Origin: Pachyseris speciosa
Lineage: Eukaryota; Cnidaria; Anthozoa; Scleractinia; Pachyseridae
Reading direction: 5' to 3'
Assembly (NCBI GenBank): GCA_016490735.1
Contig: JAEMWC010000138.1
Span: 1,022,501 to 1,086,500 of the forward strand
Length of the DNA: 64,000 nt
Shown: piece after piece, positions 23,079-34,625 of the stretch
Numbering within the stretch: the first letter of the stretch is position 1
How the letters are laid out: each line of letters starts with the position of its first letter
Program-made: the position numbers and the translations under genes
Notes under the pieces: model-generated
Seen by the model: only the letters and a program-made list of their open reading frames with translations
Databases searched by the model: none
Told to the model about the DNA's origin: nothing

Positions 23079-24061
23079 CGTCAGCGTGCGGTTAGCCGTG
23101 ACTTCGGTGCCCGGGCTTTGGTGATAGAGAAGACCACTATATTCAAGATCATGTCATAGACAAGTGAACATTCGACACATATGCGTCGGACGTTTTCAGA
23201 AAAAGAGGAGACTTTGATGCTCGAAGGTTTGCTGAGAATTGTCGAAGCGTGAGAATTGTTCTAATTATTATTTTTATTAGTTTGCTATTGTTTGAAGGGT
23301 ATATGTTGTGACCTCGTAGAATAAACGTGTTGTTATTATTTGCTGGCTATCTGGTCTGTCTAGCTCTATTTGTGTTACCCTGGTGGACGGTTTCGATTTT
23401 TTTTTTTCCCTCCGGTGGGTTTTCCTTGAGTGGAGCTGGCCTTTTGAAAGACAAACTTGCCATGTTTTTATCCTTCACGCCGACAGATTACTCTCCCGTT
23501 TCCGGTCACTGCCCACTTCCGTCACCAGTTATTGCGGTTCACATCGAACTAGTCACGTGACGCTTGTTTCCTCCCTTTACTCTTCTTTTACTCGGCAATT
23601 CGTGCCTCGTTCGGAAAGCTTCGCTTTCCGATTTCCGAAGCTTATTCGTTGCCCTTCGGGCAAAGATCATATGCGCCCGCGGCCAGCGTCAGTTCGACGC
23701 GGTATATGCAAGTAAACTTGGCGGAAAACCGTACGAGAGAGACAAGATCGGGGGATATTATAGAAGGATATGGAAGCAGAAAACATTCACAAATCAGAAC
23801 GATTTCATTTCGACAATCTTTGTCGTACAAAGTAAACATATTTTGAAATTAACGAGGTGAGACTTTGTCGTGTACGATCGAACAGAACTCCTCTGCACCC
23901 TTTGGGTTTATTGGCCTCAACCGCCGGAGGGCTTTTTATTCTCAAAAGTGGAAATTATACTAATCTTACACGCAAATGCAGTCTGATTGAATTGATCACA
24001 ACGGCTTCGTTTAAGCTTAAGCTTATATTTGTTCGAAACCATCGACCTAAAAGTGGTAAAA

Positions 24062-24108
24062 CACTCGTGTACGATCGAACAGAACTCCTGTGCACCCTGC
24101 GGGTTTAT
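24062..24108 (+). repeat. Solo terminal repeat of the Gag-bearing TIR element
   Basis: TGTACGATCGAACAGAACTC followed by the GCACCCT end matches the right TIR at 23870-23901, with no partner nearby. Confidence 0.6.
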
Positions 24109-24478
24109 TGTCTGTTCGCGTATCCACGTTTTCGAATCGATTGAAGAATATTGAGTCGATACTCCAACGCAACTGTGGACAGTGAACATAGTCTAGAGCG
24201 CATGCGCACTAGACTCAAAAAATTGAATTGGTGATTTAACAGTGTGAGTGCAGGGAGACATTTCTCAGGAAAGCAATTAATTGTTGTAGAATTTGAATCA
24301 GTCTCTTCATTCTATCACCCCTCCATTAACAAGTTCAGAAGACAATTATTTTCTTGTTGGTGTGGGGGAACTTTCGCTGCTTGGTATATATATATTTTTT
24401 TTTATCAAAAAGCGGTGCACCAGTTTTCTTTTCTTTCTTTCATTCCTCAGTTAATCAAAACCAAATCTGCTAAAGCCG

Positions 24479-24883
24479 CTGTTACACTTTGAAACTTTTA
24501 GCTGAAACTTGTGTGTAACAAAAAGCGCTACGAAACAAATTTCAGCAGGCGTTGCACGGTGTAACATGGTCGGTTTCGTGAAACTTTGTCGAACTTCCGT
24601 TACGAGACAAGTTTCACGAAAAGTAGAACCGCTTTCTACTTCTGCAACGATCGCAATAGTGATAAAAACAATAGTTTCACCGTCTAACACCACTTCGTGA
24701 AACTGGTCTCGCTCGGTCTTGTCACGCTACGCTGCGTAAACCAACAACATTTCGAGACCACTTTCAACCGGTTCCCAAACAGGTTTCGACCTTTCATGTT
24801 ACACGATGCAATGCCTGCTGAAACTTATTTCTCATCGCCGTTGCACACAAGTTTCAGCTAAACGTTTCAACGTGTAACATCTG
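24479..24883. mobile_element. MITE with GTTACAC ends, copy A
   Basis: Inverted ends GTTACACTTTGAAACTTTTA and its complement extend for about 60 bp with internal GAAACTTGTG repeats. The unit B ortholog (58991-60494) is split by later insertions. Confidence 0.75.
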
Positions 24884-25596
24884 CTTAAAACATGTTTAGA
24901 AAGGCACTTTATCACTATTACCTTGCTCAATACTAGGGTAGAAGCGGATATTTACCAGGCCGGGAAGTCGGTATTCATTGACGGTGAGGTCAATAATTAT
25001 CTTAGTGTAGACCAAACCATTGCACAACTAGCTTCAATAGAGCCCTTTATTTGTGTCACTGAGGCACAAAGCGAAATTAGAAGAGAACAGGAAATACTAC
25101 CCGAAGCTTAGAGCGCGCCCAAAACACTGTTCGTTAGTTTCCGATCTCTTAACATTGGGCCAACAGACAGTTTGGACAGTTTGGTTCTGTATTCAGCTGG
25201 GGCTTTTGTGGGATAGGTGATTTTCCCACGGCCCAAGCGCCACACAGCCCATTGATGTCTATGGTTTAGGTAGGAGGGGGGAGGGAGTTTACAGGTTTTG
25301 CGGCTCCAGATCTGTTGCTATATGTAACAGGACAGGACTTATCTCCCGGTTCTGTTATCTGTCCTACTACATAGACTACATATTCGATCAAAGATGTTTT
25401 TATATTTGTTTCAGAAACTGCAAATTAAATCCGAATCAAAATAAAGCCATGAGATGGAGATAAGATGACCAAGTGGAAGTTGATTTTTTACAACGTGATA
25501 TTATTCTGATAATTTTTAGTAACAAATAGTATAAAGGAACTGAAACCGGCGTGTGTAGCCGATTGCAAGCACATGCTGTAACCGCAACACGTGCTG

Positions 25597-26006
25597 AACC
25601 CGGGGAGGGGGGAACTCCCAGAAAAATTGGGTGGGGGTGTGCGGCCCGCTTCCTGAAACCCTTACCCTATTTCAGACCAAAATCTGCGATTTACCCTGCC
25701 CTATTTCAAACCTGACCAAGCATTTGATAACCTATTTCAGACCTATTTCACGTACTCAGTTGGCGTAAACATAATTAATAGACAAAAAAGAAGGGCTTTT
25801 GTTGATGCTCTTATCGGCTAAAAATGAAGAAGTAGCTTCTTCTAAAAAACCATACCGAATTCAAGAGACACAAACCATACCCTATTTCACACCAAAATAG
25901 TGAAAAAAGATACCCTATTTCAGACCAAACGGCTAAAAAACCATACCCTTTGGGGCCACACATACCTATATAACCCATATGTGGCAGTAACCCCCCTCCC
26001 CGGGTG
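25597..26006. mobile_element. MITE with CCCGGGGAGG ends and CCCTATTTCAGACC units, copy A
   Basis: G/C-rich inverted ends enclose repeats of ACCCTATTTCAGACCAAA. It lies at TGCTGA, duplicated on both sides, and unit B has the empty site near 61490. Another member sits in opposite orientation at 60779-61155 in B. Positions 24890-25590 hold only sequence shared with B. Confidence 0.75.
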
Positions 26007-26217
26007 CTGAGACTGCTGTCCGCAAAAATAGATAGTTAAATAAACTCAAGATTGACACAATAAGACAACTGAATTTAAGTCACGCTGTGAAGATAAGCAG
26101 GTGTGCGGAGTATACAGAACCTGGTTTGAATACATTTAACAGAGTCTCGACGCTGGTGTTGGAACCCTAGGTTGTTTACCATTTAATCGGAAAAACCGGT
26201 TGGTCGACGATTGCAGC

Positions 26218-26401
26218 AGTCTCGTACCCAGAGTCCTCAGGCTCTTTGGCCAGCGGTTAGTCGCCAGGAGAGACTCTGGGATAATGGAAAAATCAAGTTT
26301 TTTGATTGGCTGGCCCGTAACTGCTTCCATTGTTTTACCCCAGATTTTCTGGGAAAATGGCGGTCCATTATCCCAGAGTCTCTCCGGACTCTGGGTATAA
26401 G
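26218..26401. mobile_element. 184-bp MITE with CCCAGAGTCC ends
   Basis: Inverted ends TCTCGTACCCAGAGTCC and GGACTCTGGGTATAAGA; internal secondary inverted copies of GAGACTCTGGGATAATGG. The flanks GATTGCA and GATTGCG suggest a 6-7-bp target duplication. Unit B has the empty site near 61705. Confidence 0.7.
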
Positions 26402-26952
26402 ATTGCGGTTGTAGTAAATGGTACGCACAAAACACCCAAATGAAAATTTCCTTGGGACGCGCGTGTTTCATTTACACAAACATTCCCAACGGTCATAGAG
26501 CAATCCAAGCCAAAAGGACTGGAACTGGAAGAAATTAGCAAATGGAACGTACATTGCCATTTGGAAATTCCGTTTGGGAATTGTGGACTACCTTTCAAGA
26601 AATCCCGTTTTTTTTTTTCGGAAATTTTCCGTTTGGGAAGACCAAAAATAGGCTTTCCATAACTTACTTTCCAACCGAAATTTCCTGGTTTGTTTGGTAA
26701 ATGGTAAACAACCTAATATTTTCAAACAATTAAACAAGCCCGATTTATTTATTCAGGAATAATTTTGCCGCGTCCAGTCCAGTATAAGCTTTATCCCCAA
26801 ATTGCTGGTCCACTGATGCACTAAATTTCCCCAATCCCCTGAAACATAAGAAAGATAGAAAGTTCTACCAAGTGCAAATAGCAAACCGATATCCGTGTTC
26901 TGAGAAGAAAATGTATATTTACAAGTTAAGTTTGCAGCACGTTTACTAGTCT

Positions 26953-27359
26953 AGGGGCCTGTTCACATGGCGGTGGGAAACTCCGGGAAGGTGAGGTACC
27001 CTACCTACCCGTGGTCAAAAAACGCTGGCCTTCACATGCAACCCCGGGGCGCTGGGGTGAGGTTTAAAATGCTATCGCGTGGTCATTAAGACCGTATATC
27101 AAGAAAAGAATTCAGAGACAGTTGCCCGGATGAACATCACCCCACCCCACTTCCAGCATTCACATGGAGAAAACTCACCCCAGCTAAGCAGGTTACCCGC
27201 CCAGGTTGACCGGGCAACCCGCCTTGGTGAGGTACTCCACTTCACATGTGAACGCGATCGAGAAACAAAGAGAGATTGTATGGAGAGATTGGTAACCCCA
27301 CGGAGGCGGGGTACCTCACCTTCCTGGGGTCCCCCACCTTCATATGGACAGGCCCTAGG
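26953..27359. mobile_element. MITE with GGGCCTGTTCACATG ends
   Basis: About 50-bp inverted ends, GGGCCTGTTCACATGGCGG on the left and its complement (CATATGGACAGGCCC) on the right, flanked by TAG on both sides. The matching place in unit B (near 62220) reads CTAGGATGCAG without the element. Confidence 0.8.
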
Positions 27360-28084
27360 AAGCAGTTATTTTCATTGTCGTCTGAAGGTCTTGTCACGTT
27401 TCACGTCGTCACGTGGTATTACTTTCTTTCGGAACGACTTCCTTAACAACAATAGCAATAAAATTGAACTTAGAAGTCACTTATCACTTCACAGTCTTTC
27501 TCGCACAAACCATAGTTAATAGAGGGAAATGGTTAGGAAACCCGGCAAACATCAAAGGAGCAAACAAAGAGGCCAAGATTTATGTCGAAGGGTCCATGAC
27601 CATGCACATTTCTTTGTTTTGCACTCATGTACTCAGTGTACTATGCATGAATTATGTAATCAGAATGTTTCTATTGGGTAGTTGCATGAGCACGCGCAAC
27701 CACCTATTGTTATTGTGCACGCTCAACCCCCAAACATACAACAAAGAACTTTGCTAGGTTTCATAACCATTTCCGTCTATGAACTATGCACAAACAATTC
27801 GAAACTAGCCTTCACAAATCCTTGAAGGAAGAGCTGATGGAATGCATCCCAAGGATCGTTTGCTTAAGACGTTTCAGCTGTACTTTTCACGGGATTTGGA
27901 AAGAGAGTCATTTACTAGTTGTTCCGAAAGCGATGAAAAAAATTCATCGTTCTACTGATTCCAAAACATCTTTGTGGTGTTGTGGTGAGTCCCTTGGAAT
28001 AGATATGGAACCAGGAAGTCGAAAATCAAAAGAAGGTGGATAGTGCTGCCACGACTGAGGAGTCAGTCGAAGTTCACAGAGTAA

Positions 28085-28500
28085 TCAGAAAATCAAATCG
28101 TGGAAGTACAGCGTACAACAATTGACGATCATTTTACTGTGAAAGTCAAAAACCCGTGAACACTTTGATTTGATTTTGACAGATCCATTGCGTAGCCACC
28201 AATCAAACGCGAGATGAAACAGCAAATTAATTAACAAAACGTTGTCTCGATCAGTCACGAACTTTGTTTTGATCGCTTTTCCTTCCAAAAATGGCTGTTA
28301 CCCTGTAGTTTTTTCGTTTTTAGTTTAACCTTGTGTATTTATGCAAGCAAAGAGGAAATTCGAGCGACTTTAAGCAACGTGAGGCTCAATTTGGTAGCTA
28401 CGCAACAGACCAGTCAAAATCAAATCAAAGTGTTCACGGTTTTTTGACTTTCCCAGTGACATTCACGGGCGCACTTGTTGCAAGACGTGCTGCTGCAGAA
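28085..28500. repeat. Inverted-repeat element
   Basis: GTCAAAAACCCGTGAACACT near 28143 pairs with its complement near 28430; arms extend for over 40 bp. A small non-autonomous transposon is likely. From 27493 to 28085 I find no supported gene. Confidence 0.5.
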
Positions 28501-28784
28501 TCAAAGTTTGATCGCTTTACGATAAATAAAGGATTCTGATGTTCCACCGGCAGATTTGTTTAGTGAATTCTTTGTTTCTTGACGTTTTCATCAGAGAAAA
28601 GGCACCAATGGTTGTTAATGGATTATTCAAACAATAGCGGTACTTTTCCTTGCCGCAGAAAACCGCATGGATTTCCGGTAAAATCTGATTGGCTGACATT
28701 CATCGTATGACACAAGATAACGTAAACAACCGAAGGGAGGCAGGCGACACTCTAAAAGATGGAACGGGCAATGTAGAAATGGGA

Positions 28785-29215
28785 ATGGGGAACGGGGAAT
28801 CTCTAAAATAGGGAATCTCTAACACGGGGAATTTGTAAAACCGGGAATCTCTAAAATAGGATATCTCTGAAACGGGGAATCTCTAAAACAAGGAATCTCT
28901 AAAACGGGGAATCTCTAAAATAAGGAATCTCTAAAACGGGGAATCTTTAAAACAGGGAAGCTCTTAAATGAGGAATCTCTAAAACAGGGAATCTCTAAAA
29001 TGAAGAATCTCTAAAATAGGGAATCTCTAAAATGGGGAATCTCTAAAACGGGGAATCTCTAAAACAGGGAATCTTTAAAACAAAGAATCTCTAAAATAGG
29101 GAATCTCTAAAACAGGGAATCTCTAAAACGGGGAATCTCTAAAATGGGAATCTTTAAAACAAAGAATCTCTAAAATGGGGAATCTCTAAAACAGGGAATC
29201 TCTAAAACGAGAAAG
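28785..29215 (-). repeat. TTTTAGAGATTCCCC minisatellite, inverted array
   Basis: About 28 units of 14-15 bp reading GGGGAATCTCTAAAAC on plus, the complement of the arrays at 2820 and 39553. Confidence 0.9.
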
Positions 29216-29439
29216 TATTTGTTCTGCCGTCACTATATTGTCAGGCTCTTCAAGATGCATTGCGTGATGACTCTCGGTGTCATTCATCACAACTGATAAA
29301 ACAATATTTTGAATGGTGTTTAGATTTGTTGATGCCATGATAAAATAGTTGATGTTTTCCTCAGTCGTTCAAAATTTTGTGAAGAACCCAGCTCCACTAT
29401 GTACCTTGAAAGATGTAATTTTTATGGTGGCCGGTTTGG

Positions 29440-29775
29440 ACAAAATACGTACATCGTAGACACAAAACACATACAATTTAATAATTTGCACACAAACTTA
29501 ACAAAAAGCCTGCAAAGTTCAAAAAATGCGTGCAAACTTAAAAGAGTACATTCAAAGTTAATAAAACGCACGAAACCTTAAAAAAAATGTGTACAGATTA
29601 AAAAAAACTGCATGCAAACTTAATTCATGATGGCTCCCGAACTTAGTAAAATGCAACACTTACAAACTTAATAAAATACACGCAAACTTAATAAAATACA
29701 CGCAAACTTAATAAAATGCACACAAACTTAATAAGACGCAACGCACACAAACTTAATAAAATGCACGCAAAGTCA
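29440..29775 (-). repeat. ATTAAGTTTG minisatellite, inverted array
   Basis: About 16 units reading ACTTAATAAAATGCACACAA on plus. The block 29400-29475 matches the complement of 1740-1825, including the unique ACGTACATCGTAGACAC. Order and orientation with the neighbouring array mirror the layout at 1229-3190. Confidence 0.85.
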
Positions 29776-30375
29776 AAAAGAAGGCCAGGCCGCTGAGTCT
29801 ACGAACCATATGTACGAACCACATCAGTGCGCCATAGGCCGTTTCGGAGTTGCGCAGGGAACTGGGGCGAGTTTCAAATTGATAAATTGACACCATCACA
29901 TGAAAGATAGCGTTGAGAATGGCCATTTGACCAAGTTTGATGATTTTGCATTCAAAAAAGACCAACTTATGACTTTAAAACATAGTTTAAAATCCATACA
30001 AACGTCTCTAATTTTGAGGTTGCGTCCCCCAAAACCAGATAAGCTCTTAAATTTTTTTTACGATTTGTCTGATAGTCGGAAAAATGAGCAAATGAAGCGT
30101 TTTTCACCTCGGTTACTTCCAAATAGTAGGTAAATGACAGAATTTTACTGCTGTCACAAAACTGAAAAATGTTTTTAAAGGGAAACAAGGATCTAGAAAA
30201 ATTTCACCTAAAATGAAAGTTCATACGGTGAAATAGCTGATAATAACATTGATTTGACCTGTCATCAATTTCTTTGCCGGTAACCGAGGACAAAAATTAA
30301 ATTCATATTTCCTTCCCGTGGGCCGCCATCTTTGCTGTGACGTCACATTAGACAAGGAGAAGCTGGCTTGAAAAG

Positions 30376-31752
30376 ATGTCAAGTGAGAAGGATTCGATTC
30401 TTGAGCTAGATATCTCTTTAAATGTGGCAATACATCCGCTTATGTTTGAACCGCAAAGCGGCTGGTCCTCAGAACAAGAAGTTGACTTCAGCATGGATCA
30501 AGGTCAACAAGAAACAGAAGAAACCGAAGCCGAGCGTACCATTCCATCGATCGCGCCTTGGCAGATCACGAATAGTGCATCTGCGGCAATTGCCAAGTTA
30601 TGCCTACAGAAACCGAAAGCATTTGCTGGTAGGAGATGGCCGTTCTGGGAGACCGACTTTAAAAAATCGACTTTGCCAATAACCGAACGCGTAGGGATTA
30701 TAATGCACATGTCATTGGCTTCCCCGTGGGGTCGACCTCCGGGCCTACCAGGGAGATATGTGGGGCAATACAAGGAGATCGATGGGATTCTTTGCCCGAG
30801 GGTAGGGGTAAATCTTGACATTGTTTCACAATCAAAGATTAGGGGTGGAGAAATTCATAAGTTTGAAAAGCATGTCATTGGGATTTTCAGCTGAGAGACA
30901 CCTCACCCAGGAGACTTTGTCTTGAGAGATTCCCGACCCCCCGGGGAAATTCCTCAGTTTGCTTGACTGATTTTACAATCCCCCTGGTTAGCCTGGGGGT
31001 CGACCCCTCGGGGAATATGCTCGCCAGGCATGATTGTTGTCCGTTTATTCAGGAACGCTGCACAGATACATAACAGAACAAGAGTCTGTTCAACTTGTCT
31101 GTTTGTTAGCGAATGTTTTAAGGACTGCTCTTGTCGGACTTGCTTCGCGTGCTTGATTTTGTGAACATTTCCTCCCGAGAGCGAGCTGCTGTGCACAGGT
31201 TAAACGGTTAAAATACTATAGTCTGGACTTCGTTACGGGAACTCGAATGTTTTGTTGAACGGATGTTCATTTCTTGGAACGAATTTTGGTTCCAGTCATT
31301 TGTCTCCGATGAAACCTCAGGCTCTTGTCGTCAGGCTAAGCAGTATTCCTGGTCTCGATTACAAATACACAATTCAAGTAAATTGCGAGACTACACGAGA
31401 GAGTAATCGTGGACGTCAACACCTACCGCCGCGGGTGCCACAGGTTTATTTATCTACATGAAAAAGTGTAAACAAGGTTGATTTTATTTAACATGTTTAA
31501 TGCATGCAAATAACTAAGATGGAAATGAATAAACTTTTGAATCCTCAAGGCTTATATTCTTCTGGGACAAGAGCTCTTAAATGATATCATTTTCTGAAAT
31601 TATTATTTCAGAAGCATGAGATTAGCTGCCTACCGACAGTTCACAACAGCTTTGGAAAGGGAAATAGACGGGTGATTCCTTCTTGCGTTGTCTCTGCAAT
31701 CCAAAATGAATGCCCAGAAGAAGGTGGTAATAATACAGCGGCTTTAAAGATG
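30376..31752 (+). pseudogene. P2X7-like domain ORF of the transposon
   Basis: Three pieces in different frames. The N-terminal part after ATG 30376 contains IHPLMFEPQSG, matching the 'I-x-P-x-FEP' start seen in cnidarian P2X7-like transposon proteins. At 30576-30626, one frame over, stands CICGNCQVMPTETESIC, the cysteine core of the P2X7 intracellular-type domain, with stops on both sides. At 31616-31750 the C-terminal box appears as RLAAYRQFT and, after another frameshift, FGKGNRRVIPSCVVSAI. A MITE (30721-31015) separates the middle and C-terminal parts. Frameshifts, stops and the insertion show it is dead. The live family accompanies DNA transposons in cnidarians; the role of the domain there is not settled. 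Confidence 0.7.
30721..31016. mobile_element. MITE with TTCCCCGNGGGGTCGACC ends
   Basis: Ends TTCCCCGTGGGGTCGACC and GGTCGACCCCTCGGGGAA form about 35-bp inverted repeats. It interrupts the P2X7-like ORF. No clear target duplication. Confidence 0.65.
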
Positions 31753-33308
31753 CGATGCCAAGGGTAATGATTCTTTGCCGGGATAATAATTTGTAACACT
31801 GACTTGAACCTACGTATCTATAAAAAAATAAATGAAACCGACGGGACCTCAACTCCCTTAAAGCTCCCTTCTTTGAAAATCGAAGGAAATTCTAGAGTAC
31901 ATACTAAAGGAATTATTTATGCATTGCAAGCTGAAAATGGAAGGGACAGCTTCAGCAAATCAGCTTCCTTCCTCTCCCCTTTCTTCCCAGAAGCTGTGCC
32001 CGTAAGGTAATAAACAACGGTCAATTAAATTTATTATTACGCACTCCACCAAACGAGGCTATGATCTCACGGTACAGTCCTCGTATGAAATTAAACTGGC
32101 TATCGCTGTGAATTTAGATAATTACTTTCTCACTATTCCGACAACATATAAGGCCACAGACATTGTATGCCGGTATCCTTGCGTGATAAAACATGCACGG
32201 CTAATGCTGTGAGTTCGTGTGTCCAAAAAATGTAGAAAACCGTTCATTAGTAAAGAAAATAGAAGAGGAAAGCGAGGAACTCCATAACAAGCACATTTTT
32301 AATAAAGGCATTAAACACGAATGAAAACAATCTCACGTACCTGAAGATCTCGCGTGTAGTCCTCTGATGTAACTTGAATACAGTCAAAGCAGTTCAAGGC
32401 GGTAATTTATACCCACGTTTTTATTTTTGGGAGCCACAATCTTCTCATTCTTTCATACGATGGTAGTACCTGAAAGGTAACCCTCCCTTAGCATTTGTGT
32501 AAGTGTTGTTACAGCTAACAGAAAGATATTGAATCAAAATGACTCAATCTTCACAGAAATCCTCTGTTTGCCAACTGTTACGTCACCGCATCGATATCAT
32601 TTCTCAGTTCCAAGATGGCGGCTCCGTGCTCTCAAAAGCGGCAAGTTTAGCGCAATTTCAAAGTCATCTGAATAAAATTCAGAACGGCGGTTAACCAAAC
32701 GAATACCAGATTTGAAATCCTGTGTGCATGGCCTTTCATTTAAGCAAGTAAAATTTTTCTAGACCCTTGTTTCCCTTTAAGAGTTTATATGGTTTTGGGG
32801 ACGCAGCCTCAAAATTAGAGACGTTTTTATGGATTTTGAACTATGTTTTAAAGTCCATAACTTGGTCTCTGTTCAACCTAAAACCATCAAACTTGGGCAA
32901 ATGGCCAAACTCAATCTTCTTCGTGGTGGTGTCAATTTATCAATTAGTTAACATTCGAAACTCGCCCCAGTTCTCTACGCAACTCCGAAACGGCCTACTC
33001 GGTTTTGTCGACTGGCAATCGAAGGCTGAGTTAATTACTCCCGTATTTGTGTTATTTTCTTGTTTGTTTATGCCTCTTGCGAAATCGAGAACAATTTGGT
33101 TTCCTAGTTAATATTTCTTGTGTCTAATTACATAAGTCAAAGCTCTTTATAACCGCAAACGGAAACAATGATCGAGTGAAAGTTTTCTGAAGATTTTAAC
33201 CTCTTTAAGAAGTGGCATGGAGAATAGTAAGAACTCTGGGAAATTAACTATCTATGAAAGTCATGAAAATGTTTTCCAGGCCCATATTAATTTCCATCCT
33301 TTTTCCAG

Positions 33309-33476
33309 GTTGTTTTTTTTATGTTTGTGGGGCCAAAAATATTATGTGGGTTCTTCACTCTGTGGCTCATGTGGTGCTCGATACACAGACTCAATTGCAG
33401 GACGGCCTACCGCATCTTCCCTTACATTGGAAGATTTTATGACACAAAGAGCAAGTGCAAGAAACCTGTGCTGTGA
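33309..33476 (+). CDS. Terminal exon of an unrecognised membrane protein
   Basis: A strong acceptor (cctttttccag) opens a frame of 55 residues ending at TGA 33474-33476. The sequence looks like real protein: a hydrophobic segment containing ILCGFFTLWLMW, then a basic, cysteine- and aromatic-rich tail (RLNCRTAYRIFPYIGRFYD, and CKK near the end). This suggests one membrane helix followed by a short cytosolic or lumenal tail. AATAAA at 33529 could serve as the poly(A) signal. I do not recognise the family and find no upstream exon with a matching donor within 33010-33300. The gene may start farther upstream, or this may be a fragment. A counterpart in unit B would fall beyond the window. Confidence 0.4.
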   Translation, partial: VVFFMFVGPKILCGFFTLWLMWCSIHRLNCRTAYRIFPYIGRFYDTKSKCKKPVL

Positions 33477-34017
33477 AAAAGGCAGAGAAAGTAAAGCAAG
33501 TGGAGAGGAAACTGGACGGAAGAAAGAAAATAAAATGCCGTGAGCCTGAAACAGACCTCTAACAATATTTAATACACTAACTGTAAAATTGCACTTGTTA
33601 CTTGGAATTGTATGTCAGTGCCACCTGCATTGAAAAAAGAATTTGCCCAAGCAATCTGGATCAGAATTTCAGCTTCAAGTAATTACAATTTGTAATAATT
33701 CGGAAATACTCAGTTTTCCAGCTTTATCATCAGTTCTCTACAATGACTTGATGTTAAGTTATGACAGGAATCTCGTAAAATAAAATTGTTTATAAGCTTG
33801 CCTTCTATTGCTTGTGTACCCCTTAGAATTAGATGTGAGAGTAAGGGATAGCACCACCTTAGTACTACTAAATTCATCAGAAGTTCTGGGTGGTGCAGAG
33901 TATTGGACACAAATAGATCTACTACATCAGGCCACAATAACAATAATCAATTTTATTTCCATTACTATGGCTCAATAGATACCGTTCGAGAGACTTTTGG
34001 TTGTGTGACTGATTTTG

Positions 34018-34100
34018 CGTGAACTTTCGTGTGACCATTGTTGTAGCTTGTGTACCATTGTTGTAGCTTGTGCTTGCTGTAGCTTGTGTACGGTGAAATT
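34018..34100 (+). repeat. 22-bp tandem repeat
   Basis: ACCATTGTTGTAGCTTGTGT occurs twice, with a third degenerate unit. Confidence 0.7.
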
Positions 34101-34275
34101 ATGGTTTAAAAGCCATTTGAAACCGTGACTTTTTTGTATCTTTTTGTACAGTGAATGGCTGGGAAGCATAACTGTAACCGACAGATAGTTTCAGAACAAG
34201 TGCCTAAACCTTAATTCCTTTCCTTGCATTTATTCAGTTTAGTTCAAACCAATCTGATCTTGGTTTTCATTAACC

Positions 34276-34297
34276 CCCACCCCCCCCCCCCCCCTGG
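34276..34297 (+). repeat. Poly(C) tract
   Basis: A C-rich homopolymer run of more than 15 bases. Assembly or read error is likely at its exact length. From 33550 to 34500 no gene is supported. Confidence 0.85.
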
Positions 34298-34499
34298 CTT
34301 CGACCTCGATCTGTGATATAAATAATCTACTTATATTTTTACCGTTTACTTGTGTTTCATGTATGCAGCCTCTTGTACTGATTGCAAAAGGCATTTAGCA
34401 CCCAATCACTTCCAGCAAAAAAGGGGACCAAGAGTGAGAGTCACAGAGTTCAGTCCAATCTCCAGATCCTACACAACAAAGCAGCGAAATTAATTCTTA

Positions 34500-34625
34500 C
34501 TGAAGTTTGTATGTATTTTAAGTTTGTAGCCAATTTATTAAGTTTGTAAGTTCTTCATTTTATCAAATCTGTGTGCACTTTATTAAGTTTGGGGCAATTT
34601 TGTTACATTTGTAAGCTTGCGCTAC
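34500..34625 (+). repeat. ATTAAGTTTG array, unit B start
   Basis: Corresponds to positions 1-115. Sequence from 34626 to 35310 matches unit A without the LINE fragment and holds no gene. Confidence 0.75.

Larger units (their letters stand above)
20683..23901. mobile_element. TIR element enclosing a Gag fragment, copy A
   Basis: Terminal inverted repeats of about 125 bp: the left starts AGGGTGCAGAGGAG and the right ends CTCCTCTGCACCCT. Both contain TTTACTTTGTACGA and GAAATGAAATCGTTCTGAT or their complements. Between them lie an LTR-like segment, a Gag fragment, and a second LTR-like segment. There is no transposase, protease, RT or integrase. A sister element sits at 43132-45499 in unit B at a different site, without the internal MITE. 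Confidence 0.7.
19690..24290. other. Block present in unit A only
   Basis: Unit B passes directly from sequence matching 19690 to sequence matching 24290 (near 58820). The block contains about 1 kb of plain sequence (19690-20680), the Gag-bearing TIR element, and a solo terminal repeat at 24062-24108. Confidence 0.7.
1..27493 (+). repeat. Segmental duplication, unit A
   Basis: This block is colinear with about 34525-62387 downstream and similar over most of its length. It contains the first PIP4P-like gene copy. Matching landmarks are the opening repeat array (1 with 34527), exon 1 (3377 with 41329), the 191-bp tandem repeat (8400 with 49690), the terminal gene exons (16663 with 55824) and the closing stretch near 27440-27493 (with 62335-62387). 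Similarity stops after 27493. The true left end lies before the window. Interruptions are mobile insertions, listed separately. Confidence 0.85.
29838..32997. mobile_element. DNA transposon with P2X7-like ORF, decayed
   Basis: Long terminal inverted repeats (about 29838-30190 and 32745-32997) start GGCCGTTTCGGAGTTGCG. They share blocks such as CGTCTCTAATTTTGAGG and AAAGGGAAACAAGG with their complements. The left arm has an extra 115 bp. Between the arms lies the remnant of an ORF with a P2X7-like C-terminal domain. TA borders both ends, but I cannot fix the target duplication. It lies outside both duplicated units. Confidence 0.7.

Noticed and set aside
27079..27519. 146-codon frame
   Set aside because: Most of it lies within the GGGCCTGTTCACATG MITE and crosses its end; not a host gene.
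28785..29775. Considered as a CRISPR-like array because of its regular repeats
   Set aside because: Units are 14-21 bp head-to-tail without unique spacers, in eukaryotic DNA; these are minisatellites.
30422..30682. 86-codon frame overlapping the P2X7-like ORF
   Set aside because: Out-of-frame reading of the decayed transposon ORF; the cysteine motif is in another frame.
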